Assembly: GCF_028867705.1 (NCBI RefSeq)
Contig: NZ_CP066171.1
Location: forward strand, 1,736,001-1,800,000
Origin: Thermoleophilum album
Lineage (GTDB): Bacteria; Actinomycetota; Thermoleophilia; Solirubrobacterales; Thermoleophilaceae
Direction of reading: 5' to 3'
DNA length: 64,000 nt
Positions 26,177 through 35,440 of this stretch are shown piece after piece. Numbering within the stretch: position 1 is the stretch's first letter; each line of letters begins with the position of its first letter. The notes beneath the pieces were generated by a model, which was not told the origin of the DNA, ran no database searches, and saw only the letters and a list, made by a program, of their open reading frames with translations. A program made the translations under genes and the position numbers.

Positions 26177-27609
26177 GGTCCCGCCCCCGTTCGTGCCGAG
26201 TTGAGATCCGGGCGCTGGTTGCGGTAGCAGGGGAAGGTGGTGTTGACGGGCGGGCGCTGGGCGGGGCGCACCGGTCGCGTGCCGAGCGGCTGCAGCGGGA
26301 AGTTGCCGAGCATCGCGCCACCCGGGAGCGTCTCGGTACGCACGCGCACACTGCCGCCACCGGTCTGGAAGCGGGTGTAGAAACCGTTGCCGTCGAAGTT
26401 CTGCGATTCGCCCGCGAGCCCGACCATCGACTGGAAGAACTCCTGGTAGTTCTTGAGGCCGGTCGTGAGCGGCCCGTCCTGGATGACGACGTCGCCCGTC
26501 GGCAAGAGCACATCGAGGGCGCAGCGGTTGACGAGATCAGCCTGCGGCAACAGCCGGATCGTGCCGCCGGTGAGTGTCGCGAGGTTGCGGGTGGCGGGAC
26601 GCAGGTCGGCCACCAGACCGCGCAGCTCGGCGGTCGAGAGCAGCGCGCGCACCTCGCGGATCCACGGGAACGCGGCGTCGATCGTCGCCGGCGTTTCGCG
26701 CACGCCCGGGAGGATCTCGCGCGCGAACGCGCGCGTCGCGGGGAAGGAACGGTCGAGGCTGGCGAGCGCCTGACGGGCGCTGCGCAACGCTCCGGGCAGG
26801 TTCTGGACGGTGCGGGCGACGTTGTCTTGTTCGGCCGCGAAGGCGGCGACCGTGGTGTTGAAGTTCGAGATCAGGTCTTTGAGCTGCTCTTCGCGGCTGA
26901 CGAGCGCTGCCGACACGCGTTGCTGCGCAGCCACCAGGCGCGAGAGGTCGCGCGCCTCGAGCCCCTGTAGCGCGTCGTTGACGACGGCAGTGCCGCGCAG
27001 CGCCTCGGGCGCGTCGACGAGCGAACGGTTCAACGCCTCGCCCGCTGTCAGACCTTGCACCTCGGGATCCTGATCGGCGTCCTCGCCCGGTGTCGGGCTG
27101 CCGCCGACAGCTCCACCGTAACCCTGGACGAGCTCTTGCAAGCGCTTGCGGGTATCGGCTCGCAGCGAGTCGAGCACCTGACCGAGTTGCACCGTCGAAG
27201 CCGTCTGCGCGAGCGGGATCGTCGCGCCGTCCCGCAGCGTGGGCGTGCCCGGAGTGCCGGGGTTGAGGTCGACGAAGAAGTTGCCTTCGAGGAAGATGCG
27301 CGGTCGGATCTTCAACGTCGCGTCGCGGTGGATCGGCAGCGCGTTGCGCTCCAGCTTCATCACCACGACGCTGGCGCTCGCGCCGCGCCCGGCAGGCTCG
27401 ACGCGCACCACCTTGCCGACTTCGACGCCCGCTATCCGCACCGGCGAGCGCGCACCGATGTTCTTGGCGTCGGCGAAGACGGCCCGCAGCTCGAACTGCT
27501 GCCGGAACGGGTTGGCGCGGCTGAAGCCGAAGTAGGAGAAGAGGACGATCACGACCAGCGTCAGAACGCCGGCGCGTAGCGGCGATGTCCCGTCGCGCAG
27601 CCGCCTCAC
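26173..27609 (-). CDS. Mce/MlaD-family protein (fourth of six; MceD position)
   Basis: A 478-residue protein starting at GTG 27609, which overlaps the previous gene by 4 bases. A transmembrane helix (AGVLTLVVIVLFSYFGF) is followed by the Mce domain (ELRAVFADAKNIGARSPVRI, AGVEVGKVVRVEP, LEGNFFVDLNPGTPGTP). The helical segment contains a short acidic insert (PGEDADQDPEVQG). The C-terminus has a Cys in TTFPCYRNQRP. Longer starts to 27678 were rejected because they read into the upstream gene. Confidence 0.9.
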   Translation of the reverse strand: MRRLRDGTSPLRAGVLTLVVIVLFSYFGFSRANPFRQQFELRAVFADAKNIGARSPVRIAGVEVGKVVRVEPAGRGASASVVVMKLERNALPIHRDATLKIRPRIFLEGNFFVDLNPGTPGTPTLRDGATIPLAQTASTVQLGQVLDSLRADTRKRLQELVQGYGGAVGGSPTPGEDADQDPEVQGLTAGEALNRSLVDAPEALRGTAVVNDALQGLEARDLSRLVAAQQRVSAALVSREEQLKDLISNFNTTVAAFAAEQDNVARTVQNLPGALRSARQALASLDRSFPATRAFAREILPGVRETPATIDAAFPWIREVRALLSTAELRGLVADLRPATRNLATLTGGTIRLLPQADLVNRCALDVLLPTGDVVIQDGPLTTGLKNYQEFFQSMVGLAGESQNFDGNGFYTRFQTGGGSVRVRTETLPGGAMLGNFPLQPLGTRPVRPAQRPPVNTTFPCYRNQRPDLNSARTGAGP

Positions 27610-29015
27610 CGCTGACCCTCCGTGCGCGTGCCTTGGTTGCCGGGCACGTTGCCGATGACCGTACGGCCGGGCAGCCACGGCTCGTTACCCGCCTCGCACT
27701 CGCGCGGCTGCCCGGGCGAGGCGGTGTTCGGGTAGAGGTTCGTGTGCAGGTAGAGCGTCGGTGCGCCGCCCCCGTTCGCCGGTCCGGACGACGGCCCTGC
27801 CTCCGAGTTCGGCCCAAGCGGCGGCGACACGACGATGAACCGCTGCCAGGTGCCGGTCCGGTTGCCCTCGGATAGGTGGTCGGACACGTTGCGGAACCAG
27901 AGCGTCACGTAGTTGCACGTCGTCTGCACGGGCGCCAGGAAGGCGATCGCTGGCCGCAATGCCCGCGCGAGCCGCGTGAACTGACCGAGCCCCCGCTCGA
28001 CGAGGGGGTCGGCCGCGAACTCGGCGAGTGTGTCGAAGACGTCGGCGGCGCGTTCGTTGAGCGGCGGCGTGCGCGGCAGCGTGCGCGTGCCAGCGGCGAG
28101 CGCGTCGGCGATCGTCGCGGCCGATCGCGACAGCGCCGCGATGCCGGGACGCAAATCGGCGAAGAGCGCTGCCGAGTCGCGCAGGAACGGCCGCTGCTTG
28201 GGGAACTCGCGCGTCGCGGCCTCGAGCGAGGGAACGGAGCGCGAGATCGTCTCCTGCAAGTAGGGGCGCGCGACGCGGGCGAGCGCGGTGAAGGTGGTGT
28301 CGAGGTTCACGAACAGCGCCGCCTGCTGCTCGGCGACCGGTGCCACCTCGGCCGCTGCCCGCTCGAGCGCTGGGAAGAGGCGGTCGAGTCGCGTCTCCGG
28401 CGCCGCCAGGTTGGCCATCACTGCCCGCAGGTCGTCGAGCAAGGCGGGGAAGCGGGCGATCGCGGTGTTGAGGTCGGCACCGCGCCCGGCGAAGCCGGTG
28501 CCGAAACCCTGTAGGCCGCGCTGCTGACCGGCTCGTGTGCGCCGGTCGAACATGTTGAACAGCTCGTCGAGCTCGACCGGCCTGGGCCGTGCCGCTGCGA
28601 GCGACAGAATCGCACCCGCCCGTAGCGGCCTGCGCGAGCTGCCCGGTCGGATCTCGAGGAACTTGAGGCCGAGCGTCGAGCGCGGACGCACCAGGACCGT
28701 CGAGTCGGCTGGTAGCGGCTCGACCACCTTGTCGAGCTTCAGAGTCAGCTCAGCGAACGGACGTCCCGCGCGGTCGCGCCGTGCGCGTATCGCAGAGATC
28801 ACCCCGACCCGCGTCCCGCCGATGCGCACGTCGTTGCCTCTGACCAGGTTGGCGGCGTCCGGGAGCCGCACCTTGACGTCGTAGGTCGGCACGAACGGCA
28901 AACCGCGGTTGGCGTTGTAGGCGAGGAACACGGCGATCACCGTTACGAGCACCGTTACGGCACCGACGAGCACCGGACTGCCCGCCAAGGCTGTGGCGCC
29001 GCCGCGTCGCCTCAC
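27606..29015 (-). CDS. Mce/MlaD-family protein (third of six; MceC position)
   Basis: A 469-residue protein. N-terminal helix LVGAVTVLVTVIAVFLAYNA, then the Mce domain with YDVKVRLPDAANLVRGNDVR, IGGTRVGVISAIR and LGLKFLEIRPGSSR. The helical region carries repeated short heptad-like segments ending in LAPVQTTCNYVTLWFRN, a Cys-containing block seen in several Mce-type proteins. The last 70 residues are Gly/Pro/Asn-rich. Coupled to both neighbours by 4-base overlaps (GTGA). Confidence 0.9.
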   Translation of the reverse strand: MRRRGGATALAGSPVLVGAVTVLVTVIAVFLAYNANRGLPFVPTYDVKVRLPDAANLVRGNDVRIGGTRVGVISAIRARRDRAGRPFAELTLKLDKVVEPLPADSTVLVRPRSTLGLKFLEIRPGSSRRPLRAGAILSLAAARPRPVELDELFNMFDRRTRAGQQRGLQGFGTGFAGRGADLNTAIARFPALLDDLRAVMANLAAPETRLDRLFPALERAAAEVAPVAEQQAALFVNLDTTFTALARVARPYLQETISRSVPSLEAATREFPKQRPFLRDSAALFADLRPGIAALSRSAATIADALAAGTRTLPRTPPLNERAADVFDTLAEFAADPLVERGLGQFTRLARALRPAIAFLAPVQTTCNYVTLWFRNVSDHLSEGNRTGTWQRFIVVSPPLGPNSEAGPSSGPANGGGAPTLYLHTNLYPNTASPGQPRECEAGNEPWLPGRTVIGNVPGNQGTRTEGQR

Positions 29016-30484
29016 CGCCCGTCACCTCCCAGCAGGTAGTCGAGAAGCGGCTGCGCGTCGCGCAGAGCAGGCGATCCCTGCCGTGCGTTGGCGCGCAGGC
29101 GCCGCAGCGCGCGCTCGCGCTCGGCGCGCGCCTGATCGCCTAAGAGTCCACCCAGCACCGTCCCGGTCGCCGGCACGTTCGACGTCTGCGCGCCCGTGCC
29201 AGACCCCGACCCGGCGCGCGCGGCGCGTGCTTCGCCGGCAGCACTCGCGCTCGCGGAAGCGCTCGCGCTCTTTGGTCCGAAGGTCGCGATGCAGCTGCTG
29301 AACTGCGTTGCGGTGTAGTCGGTGCACTGGTTGACGAGCAGGCGTGCCCGCAGGTAGTGGCCGAGGGCGTCGAACCCGTTCGTCGACGTGGTGCCGTAGA
29401 AGAGCGTTTGCAGCACGTAGTCGATCGCCCCTGTGCGGTCGAGCGAAGCAGTAACCGCTGCGAGGTCGCGCGCCAAGGGCTCGAGCTCGCGGCCGAAATC
29501 GCCTAGCTGGCGGACGATGTCGAGCGAGCTGACGAGCGCCGGCCGGCCGCGCTCGGTCGCACGCCCGAGGCTCGTTACGGCCGGTACCGAGGCGCGCGAG
29601 AACGGTCCGAGCAGCTCGAGGACGCGCGAGATCTCCGTTCCCGAGCGGTTCAGGTCGCGCGCCACCGGCGTGGCCTGGTCGACGAAGCCCTCGAGGTCCG
29701 CCATGAGCGGCCGCAACTCGCGCAGAAAACCGGGCAGCCGGGCGATCGAACGGCGGATGTCGGCACGGCGCTCGGCCGATGCCTGGCCAGCGCGGTTCGC
29801 TTGCACGATGAAGTCGGCAAGCTGCTCGCGCTCGCGCGCCAACGGTGCCAGGACGCGATCGGACTCCTCGGCGAGCCGCGCGAGGATCCTGTTCTGACGC
29901 GCGAGGGTCGCAAGCACGCGGTCGGTCTCGCGCAGCGCGGGGTTGGCGCGGTGGATCACTTCGTTCAGTTCGCGACCGCGGCCAGCGAGCCCGGTTCCGA
30001 GCTCGTCGACGACGATCGCGAGCCGCTGCCGGAAAGGCAGCCGCATCACGTCGTTGACGAGATCGACATCGACGGGCGTGCTCGTGTTGCGCACCGGCAG
30101 CAAGTACTGCCCCTTGCCCGGGCCGTGCTCGATGCGCCTGAGCTCCGGCGCGCGACTCGAACCGGGGTCGCAAGCGACGAACTTCTCGCCAATAAGCGAC
30201 TGGGGACGGATCGTGCAGTGCGCGTCGGCACGGAAGGGCGTGAACCGGCGGTCGTCGATCCGCAGCACGATTGCCGCCTTCTTGTCGGGGGTGACATCGA
30301 GACTGTCGATGCGGCCGACGACGACACCGGCGACCTTGACGTCCTCGCCGACGACGACCGCCGAGGCGTTGTCGAAGATCGCGCGCACTCGGTACGGCTC
30401 GCTGCCTGTCGAGCGGGCAGCCACCGCTAGCACGGCGACAGCCACGACGATCGCAACGCCGATGGTTAGAGCGCGCTTGCTCAT
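29012..30484 (-). CDS. Mce/MlaD-family protein (second of six; MceB position)
   Basis: A 490-residue protein starting ATG 30484, overlapping the upstream stop (ATGA). A short transmembrane helix (LTIGVAIVVAVAVLAVA) is followed by the Mce domain (YRVRAIFDNASAVVVGEDVK, VAGVVVGRIDSLDVTPDKK, SLIGEKFVACDPGSSR). Near the C-terminus a CTDYTATQFSSC block is followed by a Ser-Ala repeat (SASASASASA) and a Gly-rich linker, suggesting a flexible tail. Confidence 0.9.
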   Translation of the reverse strand: MSKRALTIGVAIVVAVAVLAVAARSTGSEPYRVRAIFDNASAVVVGEDVKVAGVVVGRIDSLDVTPDKKAAIVLRIDDRRFTPFRADAHCTIRPQSLIGEKFVACDPGSSRAPELRRIEHGPGKGQYLLPVRNTSTPVDVDLVNDVMRLPFRQRLAIVVDELGTGLAGRGRELNEVIHRANPALRETDRVLATLARQNRILARLAEESDRVLAPLAREREQLADFIVQANRAGQASAERRADIRRSIARLPGFLRELRPLMADLEGFVDQATPVARDLNRSGTEISRVLELLGPFSRASVPAVTSLGRATERGRPALVSSLDIVRQLGDFGRELEPLARDLAAVTASLDRTGAIDYVLQTLFYGTTSTNGFDALGHYLRARLLVNQCTDYTATQFSSCIATFGPKSASASASASAAGEARAARAGSGSGTGAQTSNVPATGTVLGGLLGDQARAERERALRRLRANARQGSPALRDAQPLLDYLLGGDGR

Positions 30485-31869
30485 GGTCCTGGCGGCACGG
30501 CGGAGGGATCACAACCAGGTGCACTGAGCGGTGCCGAACCGTCCGGCGGGCGTTGCACCGAGGCTCCCGGGCAGCGGCGATAACGGCCGGGCTGGAAGGC
30601 GTCGAGCAAGTTGTCGGTGCGCGGACGCAGCTCGAGCTGGTTGCCGTTCAAGCGGAAGCGGCTGAAGATCGGCTGCACGCGCGCGTAGTGGCCGTTGGCG
30701 TCGTAGTTGGCGGCGACAGCGCCGAACTTTGTGAACCAGGCGGCAAGGTCGGGCGTGTAGAGGCGCGCGTAGTCGACGACCTCGAGCGAACGGTTGAGGG
30801 TCCGAATCGTGCGCGGAAAGACGACGTCGGTGAGGTCGGCGAGCCGCGGCGAGCGCGCGACCAAGTCGATCAAGTCGTTGTCGGCCCCGGGCGAGCTGAC
30901 CAGAGCACTGAGGTCGGCGATCGCCGGGCGGGCGTCGACAACGAGGGGCAAGAGCTCCTGGAAGAACGGCGCGAGGCGTCGCGTCGCTGGTTTCGACGCT
31001 GCGACCAGGACGTCGAGATCGTCGAGCGTCGAGCGTAGATCGACGAACGTGCTGTTGGCCTGGCGCAGTGTCCCGGGAAGCTCGGCCAGGGCGGCGTCGA
31101 GGTCGCGGTTGCGCGAGGCGATCGCCGTTGCCGTGGCGTTGGCGTTAGCGACGAGCTGCGAGAGCTCGTCGCGGCGCTCGGCGATCGCGCCGACCGCACG
31201 CGAAGCATCGCGCAGGAAGCGCTCGAAGGTCTGGGAGTCGCGAACCAACTCGGCGGTCAGGCGCGTGGTGGCCTGCAACGCGGGAGCGAAGTAACGGGTC
31301 GCGGCGTCGGCTTCGCGCGCTCGGCCTGCATACCACGCACCAGAGCCGCGGATCAGCGCGCGCAGGCCTTGGCGCGTGCGTTCGTCGAGCGCGTTGAGCA
31401 CTTGATCGAGATCGACCGGCGCTTGGGTGCGGTCGGGCGGGATCGCCGCCCCGTCCGGCAGCGTTGGAGCGGTCCCGGGACCGAGCGTAAGCTCTACGTA
31501 GCGGTTGGCGATTCCTGATAGCGAAGCGGCGCGGATGCGAGCGCGCGTGCCACGCCGCAGCGGCAGGATCGAGTCGTCGTCGATCCGCATCTCGACCCGC
31601 GCCCGGCCGTCGTCGGTGAGGCCGATGTCGGTGATTTCGCCGACGGGCCGCCCGCCCGCCCACACCTGATTGCCAACCACGAGCTGCCCGGCGTTCTCGA
31701 ACGTCGCTGTGACGCGATAGCCGCCCCCGCCCCCGAGCGCGACGATGGCGATGGCGGCGACGGCGGCCACGAGCGCAGCCAGCGCCGCGGTCCGCACGAA
31801 CGAGCGGCCGCCGCGCACGACCGGCGGCGGTGCGGGGACGGTGCTTGCTGGCGGGGGCGGGGCAGTCAA
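30481..31869 (-). CDS. Mce/MlaD-family protein (first of six; MceA position)
   Basis: A 462-residue protein with a Pro-rich start, a transmembrane helix (AALAALVAAVAAIAIVALGG) and the Mce domain (YRVTATFENAGQLVVGNQVW, AGGRPVGEITDIGL, GIANRYVELTLGPGTAP). The helical region and a C-terminal tail with two Cys follow. The start codon is TTG 31869; no better one precedes it in frame. A 134-base gap without a gene separates it from the ATPase gene upstream. Confidence 0.88.
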   Translation of the reverse strand: MTAPPPPASTVPAPPPVVRGGRSFVRTAALAALVAAVAAIAIVALGGGGGYRVTATFENAGQLVVGNQVWAGGRPVGEITDIGLTDDGRARVEMRIDDDSILPLRRGTRARIRAASLSGIANRYVELTLGPGTAPTLPDGAAIPPDRTQAPVDLDQVLNALDERTRQGLRALIRGSGAWYAGRAREADAATRYFAPALQATTRLTAELVRDSQTFERFLRDASRAVGAIAERRDELSQLVANANATATAIASRNRDLDAALAELPGTLRQANSTFVDLRSTLDDLDVLVAASKPATRRLAPFFQELLPLVVDARPAIADLSALVSSPGADNDLIDLVARSPRLADLTDVVFPRTIRTLNRSLEVVDYARLYTPDLAAWFTKFGAVAANYDANGHYARVQPIFSRFRLNGNQLELRPRTDNLLDAFQPGRYRRCPGASVQRPPDGSAPLSAPGCDPSAVPPGP

Positions 31870-32003
31870 CTCCGGCTTACTACAGGAGATCCCTGGGTTG
31901 CCGTGTCGGTCGCTCGCCGCGCTCGCTTGGCGCGGGCGCGCGCACCCCCTCCCCCTGCCGATGATCGCTGCCTGCGTGTTCGACCGCTAGCACCGCCGCC
32001 ACT

Positions 32004-32903
32004 TCACTCCATTCCCAAAGGCCCTTGTGCATCGCCGCTCAAAAACTGGCGCACGAACGGGTTGTCGGACTGAAACAGCTCCTCTGCCGGCCCGGATTCG
32101 ACGATCCGCCCCCGCCACAGCACCGCGATGTAGTCGGCGAGGCGCCGCGCGGACATGATGTCGTGAGTGATGACGACGTAGGTGCCGCCGTTCTCTTCGT
32201 GCACCTCGCGGATCAGCTCGCAGAGGAGCGCCGTTCGCACCGGGTCGAGCCCCGAGTCGGGCTCGTCGAAGAGCACGATGTCCGGCTCGAGGACGAGAGC
32301 GCGCGCGAATCCGGCGCGCTTGCGCATCCCGCCCGAGAGCTCGTTGGGCATCTTCTCGGCCGCCTCGGCGAGGCCGACTTCACGCAGGCGGCGCATGACG
32401 ATCTCGCGGATCTCCTCCTCCGACTTGTCGGTGTGTTGGCGGAGGGGGAAGGCGACGTTGTCGTAGAGGTTCATCGAGCCGAACAGCGCGCCGTCCTGGA
32501 ACAGCACACCGAAGCGCTTGCGCAGCTCGAACAGCTCCTCGTCGCGCAAGCTCGGTACCGACTGCCCGAACACGCGCACGTCGCCCTCGTCGGGATACAT
32601 CAGGCCAACGATGTGCTTGATGCACACCGACTTGCCGGTGCCGGACGGGCCGAGAATCATCGAGATCTGTCCCTCGGGAATGCCGAGGTCGAGACCGTTG
32701 AGCACGACGTTGCGGCCGAACGCCTTGCGCACACCGATGAATTCGATCGCGTCGCGCCCGTTGTGCTTGCGGTTCTCGCCGCGGTGGAAGCGGTAGGGAT
32801 CCTCCTCGCCGGCGGCACCGGGAATCTCGCCGCCGGGCGGTGCCTGCAGCGGCCTGCCCTGGGGTTCATCCGGTCTCGTTCCTGCCCCGAAGCCCTCGCT
32901 CAT
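32004..32903 (-). CDS. ABC ATPase of the Mce/Mla lipid transporter (MlaF/Mkl type)
   Basis: A 299-residue nucleotide-binding subunit. It has Walker A GPSGTGKSVCIKH, Q-loop VLFQDGALFGSMNLYDN, signature LSGGMRKRAGFARAL, Walker B IVLFDEPDSGLDPVR and H-loop VITHDIMSARR, where GMRKR and the DSGLDPVR form are typical of MlaF/Mkl. The first 50 residues are a Pro/Gly-rich extension. I chose the ATG at 32903 because GGAGGGG lies just upstream; the earlier TTG at 32924 lacks this. It powers lipid movement through the two MlaE-type permeases and the Mce proteins. Confidence 0.93.
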   Translation of the reverse strand: MSEGFGAGTRPDEPQGRPLQAPPGGEIPGAAGEEDPYRFHRGENRKHNGRDAIEFIGVRKAFGRNVVLNGLDLGIPEGQISMILGPSGTGKSVCIKHIVGLMYPDEGDVRVFGQSVPSLRDEELFELRKRFGVLFQDGALFGSMNLYDNVAFPLRQHTDKSEEEIREIVMRRLREVGLAEAAEKMPNELSGGMRKRAGFARALVLEPDIVLFDEPDSGLDPVRTALLCELIREVHEENGGTYVVITHDIMSARRLADYIAVLWRGRIVESGPAEELFQSDNPFVRQFLSGDAQGPLGME

Positions 32904-32928
32904 CGCCCCTCCCTGCTCGACCAAGGCG

Positions 32929-33729
32929 CTAACCGCCGATCGGGGCGCGCGGGTTCGCGCCCCAGAAGATCTGTGTGCCGACCATGCCGACTAGGTGCAC
33001 CATCACCGTGTTGACGAGCATCGACTTCGCCGTCGCCGTGCCGACGCCTACGGGCCCGCCCGACGCCGTATAGCCGTAGTAGCAACCGACGAGCACGATC
33101 ACCGTCGCCATCGCCATTCCCTTGATCACGCTGAACAAGAGGTCGGGCGGGTTCTGGAACATCCAGAAGATCAAGAAGAATCCGCCCGAGGAAACCTCGC
33201 CGATCTGCTTGACCACGGCGAGGTACGAGGCGAAGAAACCTGCGCCGACAGCCGCGACGTACAGGAAGGGCAGCACCAGCCACGCGGCAAGCAGGCGCGT
33301 CGCGCAGAGGAAAAGCAGCGAATCGATGCCCATCACTTCGAGGGCGTCGATCTCTTCCGAGATACGCATCGCTCCGATCTCGGCGACGAGTCCCGTGCCG
33401 ACCTTCGCCGACATCATGTAGCCGAAGGCGTACGGCATCACCTCGCGCAGGTCGCACCAAGCCGAGAACACACCCGCATAGGCGGGCGCGCCGACCGAGC
33501 GGTTGAAGTAGGCACCCTCGATCCCGCACTGCAAGCCGAGGATGAAGGCGAGTCCCCAGATGACCGTGGCCGATCCGAGGATCAGGATCCCTGCCTGCCG
33601 CAACACCTCGCCGAAGAAGCGCAAAACGCGCAGCGAGAAGATGTCGCCGACGACGCGGGCGCAGAAGCGTGTGATGTCGCCGAGCGCGAGCAGCCAGTCG
33701 CGCGGCGCTGCGATCCAACCCGCACCCAT
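32929..33729 (-). CDS. MlaE/YrbE-family permease (second copy, YrbEB position)
   Basis: A 266-residue inner-membrane permease with about five or six transmembrane segments. Family blocks are ILGSATVIWGLAFILGLQCG, MSAKVGTGLVAEIGAMRISE followed by EIDALEVMGIDS, and GCYYGYTASGGPVGVGTATA, all typical of MlaE. Together with the paralogue upstream it forms the transmembrane part of the Mce transporter. Start ATG 33729 is preceded by GAGGGG. The ATPase gene follows 25 bases downstream. Confidence 0.94.
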   Translation of the reverse strand: MGAGWIAAPRDWLLALGDITRFCARVVGDIFSLRVLRFFGEVLRQAGILILGSATVIWGLAFILGLQCGIEGAYFNRSVGAPAYAGVFSAWCDLREVMPYAFGYMMSAKVGTGLVAEIGAMRISEEIDALEVMGIDSLLFLCATRLLAAWLVLPFLYVAAVGAGFFASYLAVVKQIGEVSSGGFFLIFWMFQNPPDLLFSVIKGMAMATVIVLVGCYYGYTASGGPVGVGTATAKSMLVNTVMVHLVGMVGTQIFWGANPRAPIGG

Positions 33730-33797
33730 CGCCTAGACGCCCCTCCTGCTCTTGTCTGCCAGCGTTGCCACCGCGCTACTGACTTGCACGACCGCTG

Positions 33798-34607
33798 TCA
33801 CTTGATCGCCGAGGTGATCTCGGGATGCGTGGCGAGCAGCGTCTGCGTGAACACGTAGTTGAAGGCGAAGATGCCGAGGAACTCGATCACCACCGCTTGG
33901 TTGACGGCACGGCCCACGCCCTCGGCACCACCGGAGGCGGTCATCCCCTTGTAGCAGGAGACGATCGCGATGATCGCGCCGAAGATCGTGGTTTTGACGA
34001 CCGACCCCCAAAGATCGGTGGTCGTCGCGTTGTTGAGCAGCGTCGCGAAGAACGGACCGAGCGGCGCATTGAACGTGAGCGTGGCGAGAACGCCACCGAA
34101 GATTCCGAAGATCAGCGCGTAGACATCGAACAGGCCCGTAACGATCATCAGCGCCAGAAAGCGCGGGACCACCAGGTTCTTGACCGGGTCAACGCCCAGC
34201 ACCTGCAGCGCGTCGAGCTCCTCGCGGATCTTGCGCGCGCCAAGGTCGGCGGTGATCGCCGTCCCGCCGACACCGGCCAGGATCACCGCCGAGGCGATCG
34301 GCGCGAACTCGCGCACCGACGCGAGCACGAAGAAGCCGCCGAGGCGGTCGATCGCGCCGAAGATCACGAGGAAGTTGCCGGCCTGCAAGCCCGGCGCGCC
34401 GTAGCCGAAGGCGATGGTGGTGATCATCAACGGCAGCCAGCACAGCCTCAGCATGAACAAGAACTGCTGGACGAACTCGCTGCCGTACGGGTAGGGCGGA
34501 CGGACCGCGGAGACGATCGTGCGTCCGGTGAGGATCATCATGTCGCCGACTTGCTCGAGCAGGCTGCGAGCCGGCAAGAAGACCCGTTCGGTTGTCGCTT
34601 GGACCAC
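33798..34607 (-). CDS. MlaE/YrbE-family permease (first copy, YrbEA position)
   Basis: A 269-residue permease, paralogous to the next gene. MlaE blocks are ASVREFAPIASAVILAGVGG, ITADLGARKIREELDALQVL and SCYKGMTASGGAEGVGRAVN. It is the first gene of the Mce operon, starting at GTG 34607 behind a strong GGGGAGGAG ribosome-binding site. The two permeases presumably form a heterodimer as in Mycobacterium Mce loci. Promoter should lie in 34608-34737, but I see no clear consensus there. Confidence 0.94.
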   Translation of the reverse strand: MVQATTERVFLPARSLLEQVGDMMILTGRTIVSAVRPPYPYGSEFVQQFLFMLRLCWLPLMITTIAFGYGAPGLQAGNFLVIFGAIDRLGGFFVLASVREFAPIASAVILAGVGGTAITADLGARKIREELDALQVLGVDPVKNLVVPRFLALMIVTGLFDVYALIFGIFGGVLATLTFNAPLGPFFATLLNNATTTDLWGSVVKTTIFGAIIAIVSCYKGMTASGGAEGVGRAVNQAVVIEFLGIFAFNYVFTQTLLATHPEITSAIK

Positions 34608-34737
34608 GCTCGAACTCCTCCCCGCGCCGCCGGTTCGGCGCTGCCCTACACGCCACGAAGCCTAAGTGATCGACGGTCTCGAGGGCAACGGAGAACCGTC
34701 GCGGCACCGCTCGGGCCCGTGGTATGTTGGCCGCGCC

Positions 34738-35391
34738 TTGGCGTGGAGGGGTGGTGAGCGAAGGTCAGCGCCGACCCGGCGCACGGCCGTGGCGACATCG
34801 GTCACGGTCGCGCTCACCGTCGCGTCGGCCGTCGGCTGTGGTCCGCCCGAGCGCCAGGACGCCGGTGCACCCAGCGGGCGCTTTGCGGTCGAGGTGCTGT
34901 CGGCGTCGTTCCCGACTGCGCAGCGTCTCGCTCAAACGTCCCGACTCGAGATCGTCGTACGTAACGCCGGGAATCGGACAATTCCCGAGCTCGCCGCCAC
35001 CGTCCAGGGCTTCGATACGCGCGTGGCGCGCAGCGACGTGGCCGACCCGCGACGCCCGGTGTTCATCGTTAACGCTCGCCGGCGATCGATCGGTGGCGAA
35101 CCGGAAGTGCAGGAGATAGCCCCGGGAGCGAACCGCACCGCTCTCAACGACACATGGGTGAGCGGCCCCCTCGCTCCCGGCGCGACACGGCGTTTGGTGT
35201 GGAGCGTGACCGCGGTGCGAGCAGGGCGCTTCCGCCTGCGCTGGTCGCTCGCGCCGAGCCTGTACGGGCGCGCCGTTGCCGTAGACCGGCGCACCGGTCG
35301 CCGTCCCGCCGGCGAGTTCGTCGTCCGTGTCAGCGACCGCGCACCGCAAGTACGCGTCGCCGACGACGGACGCACGATCGTCGCCCGCTGA
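34738..35391 (+). CDS. Putative lipoprotein with a CARDB/NEW3-like beta domain
   Basis: About 217 residues. An Arg-rich start is followed by a hydrophobic run ending SAVGC, a tolerable lipobox, so the mature protein is probably anchored outside the cytoplasmic membrane. The body is all-beta in character, with LEIVVRNAGNRTIPELAATV resembling the alternating strands of cell-adhesion-type (CARDB/NEW3) domains, and a second strand-rich half (VWSVTAVRAGRFRLRW). Start is uncertain: TTG 34738 gives a full signal peptide, GTG 34789 a short one. It is divergent from the Mce operon. Confidence 0.6.
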   Translation: MAWRGGERRSAPTRRTAVATSVTVALTVASAVGCGPPERQDAGAPSGRFAVEVLSASFPTAQRLAQTSRLEIVVRNAGNRTIPELAATVQGFDTRVARSDVADPRRPVFIVNARRRSIGGEPEVQEIAPGANRTALNDTWVSGPLAPGATRRLVWSVTAVRAGRFRLRWSLAPSLYGRAVAVDRRTGRRPAGEFVVRVSDRAPQVRVADDGRTIVAR

Positions 35392-35440
35392 CCGCGCCAT
35401 ACGGCGCTCGGCACGTGCCGGGGCGAAAACCTTCGCTGGC

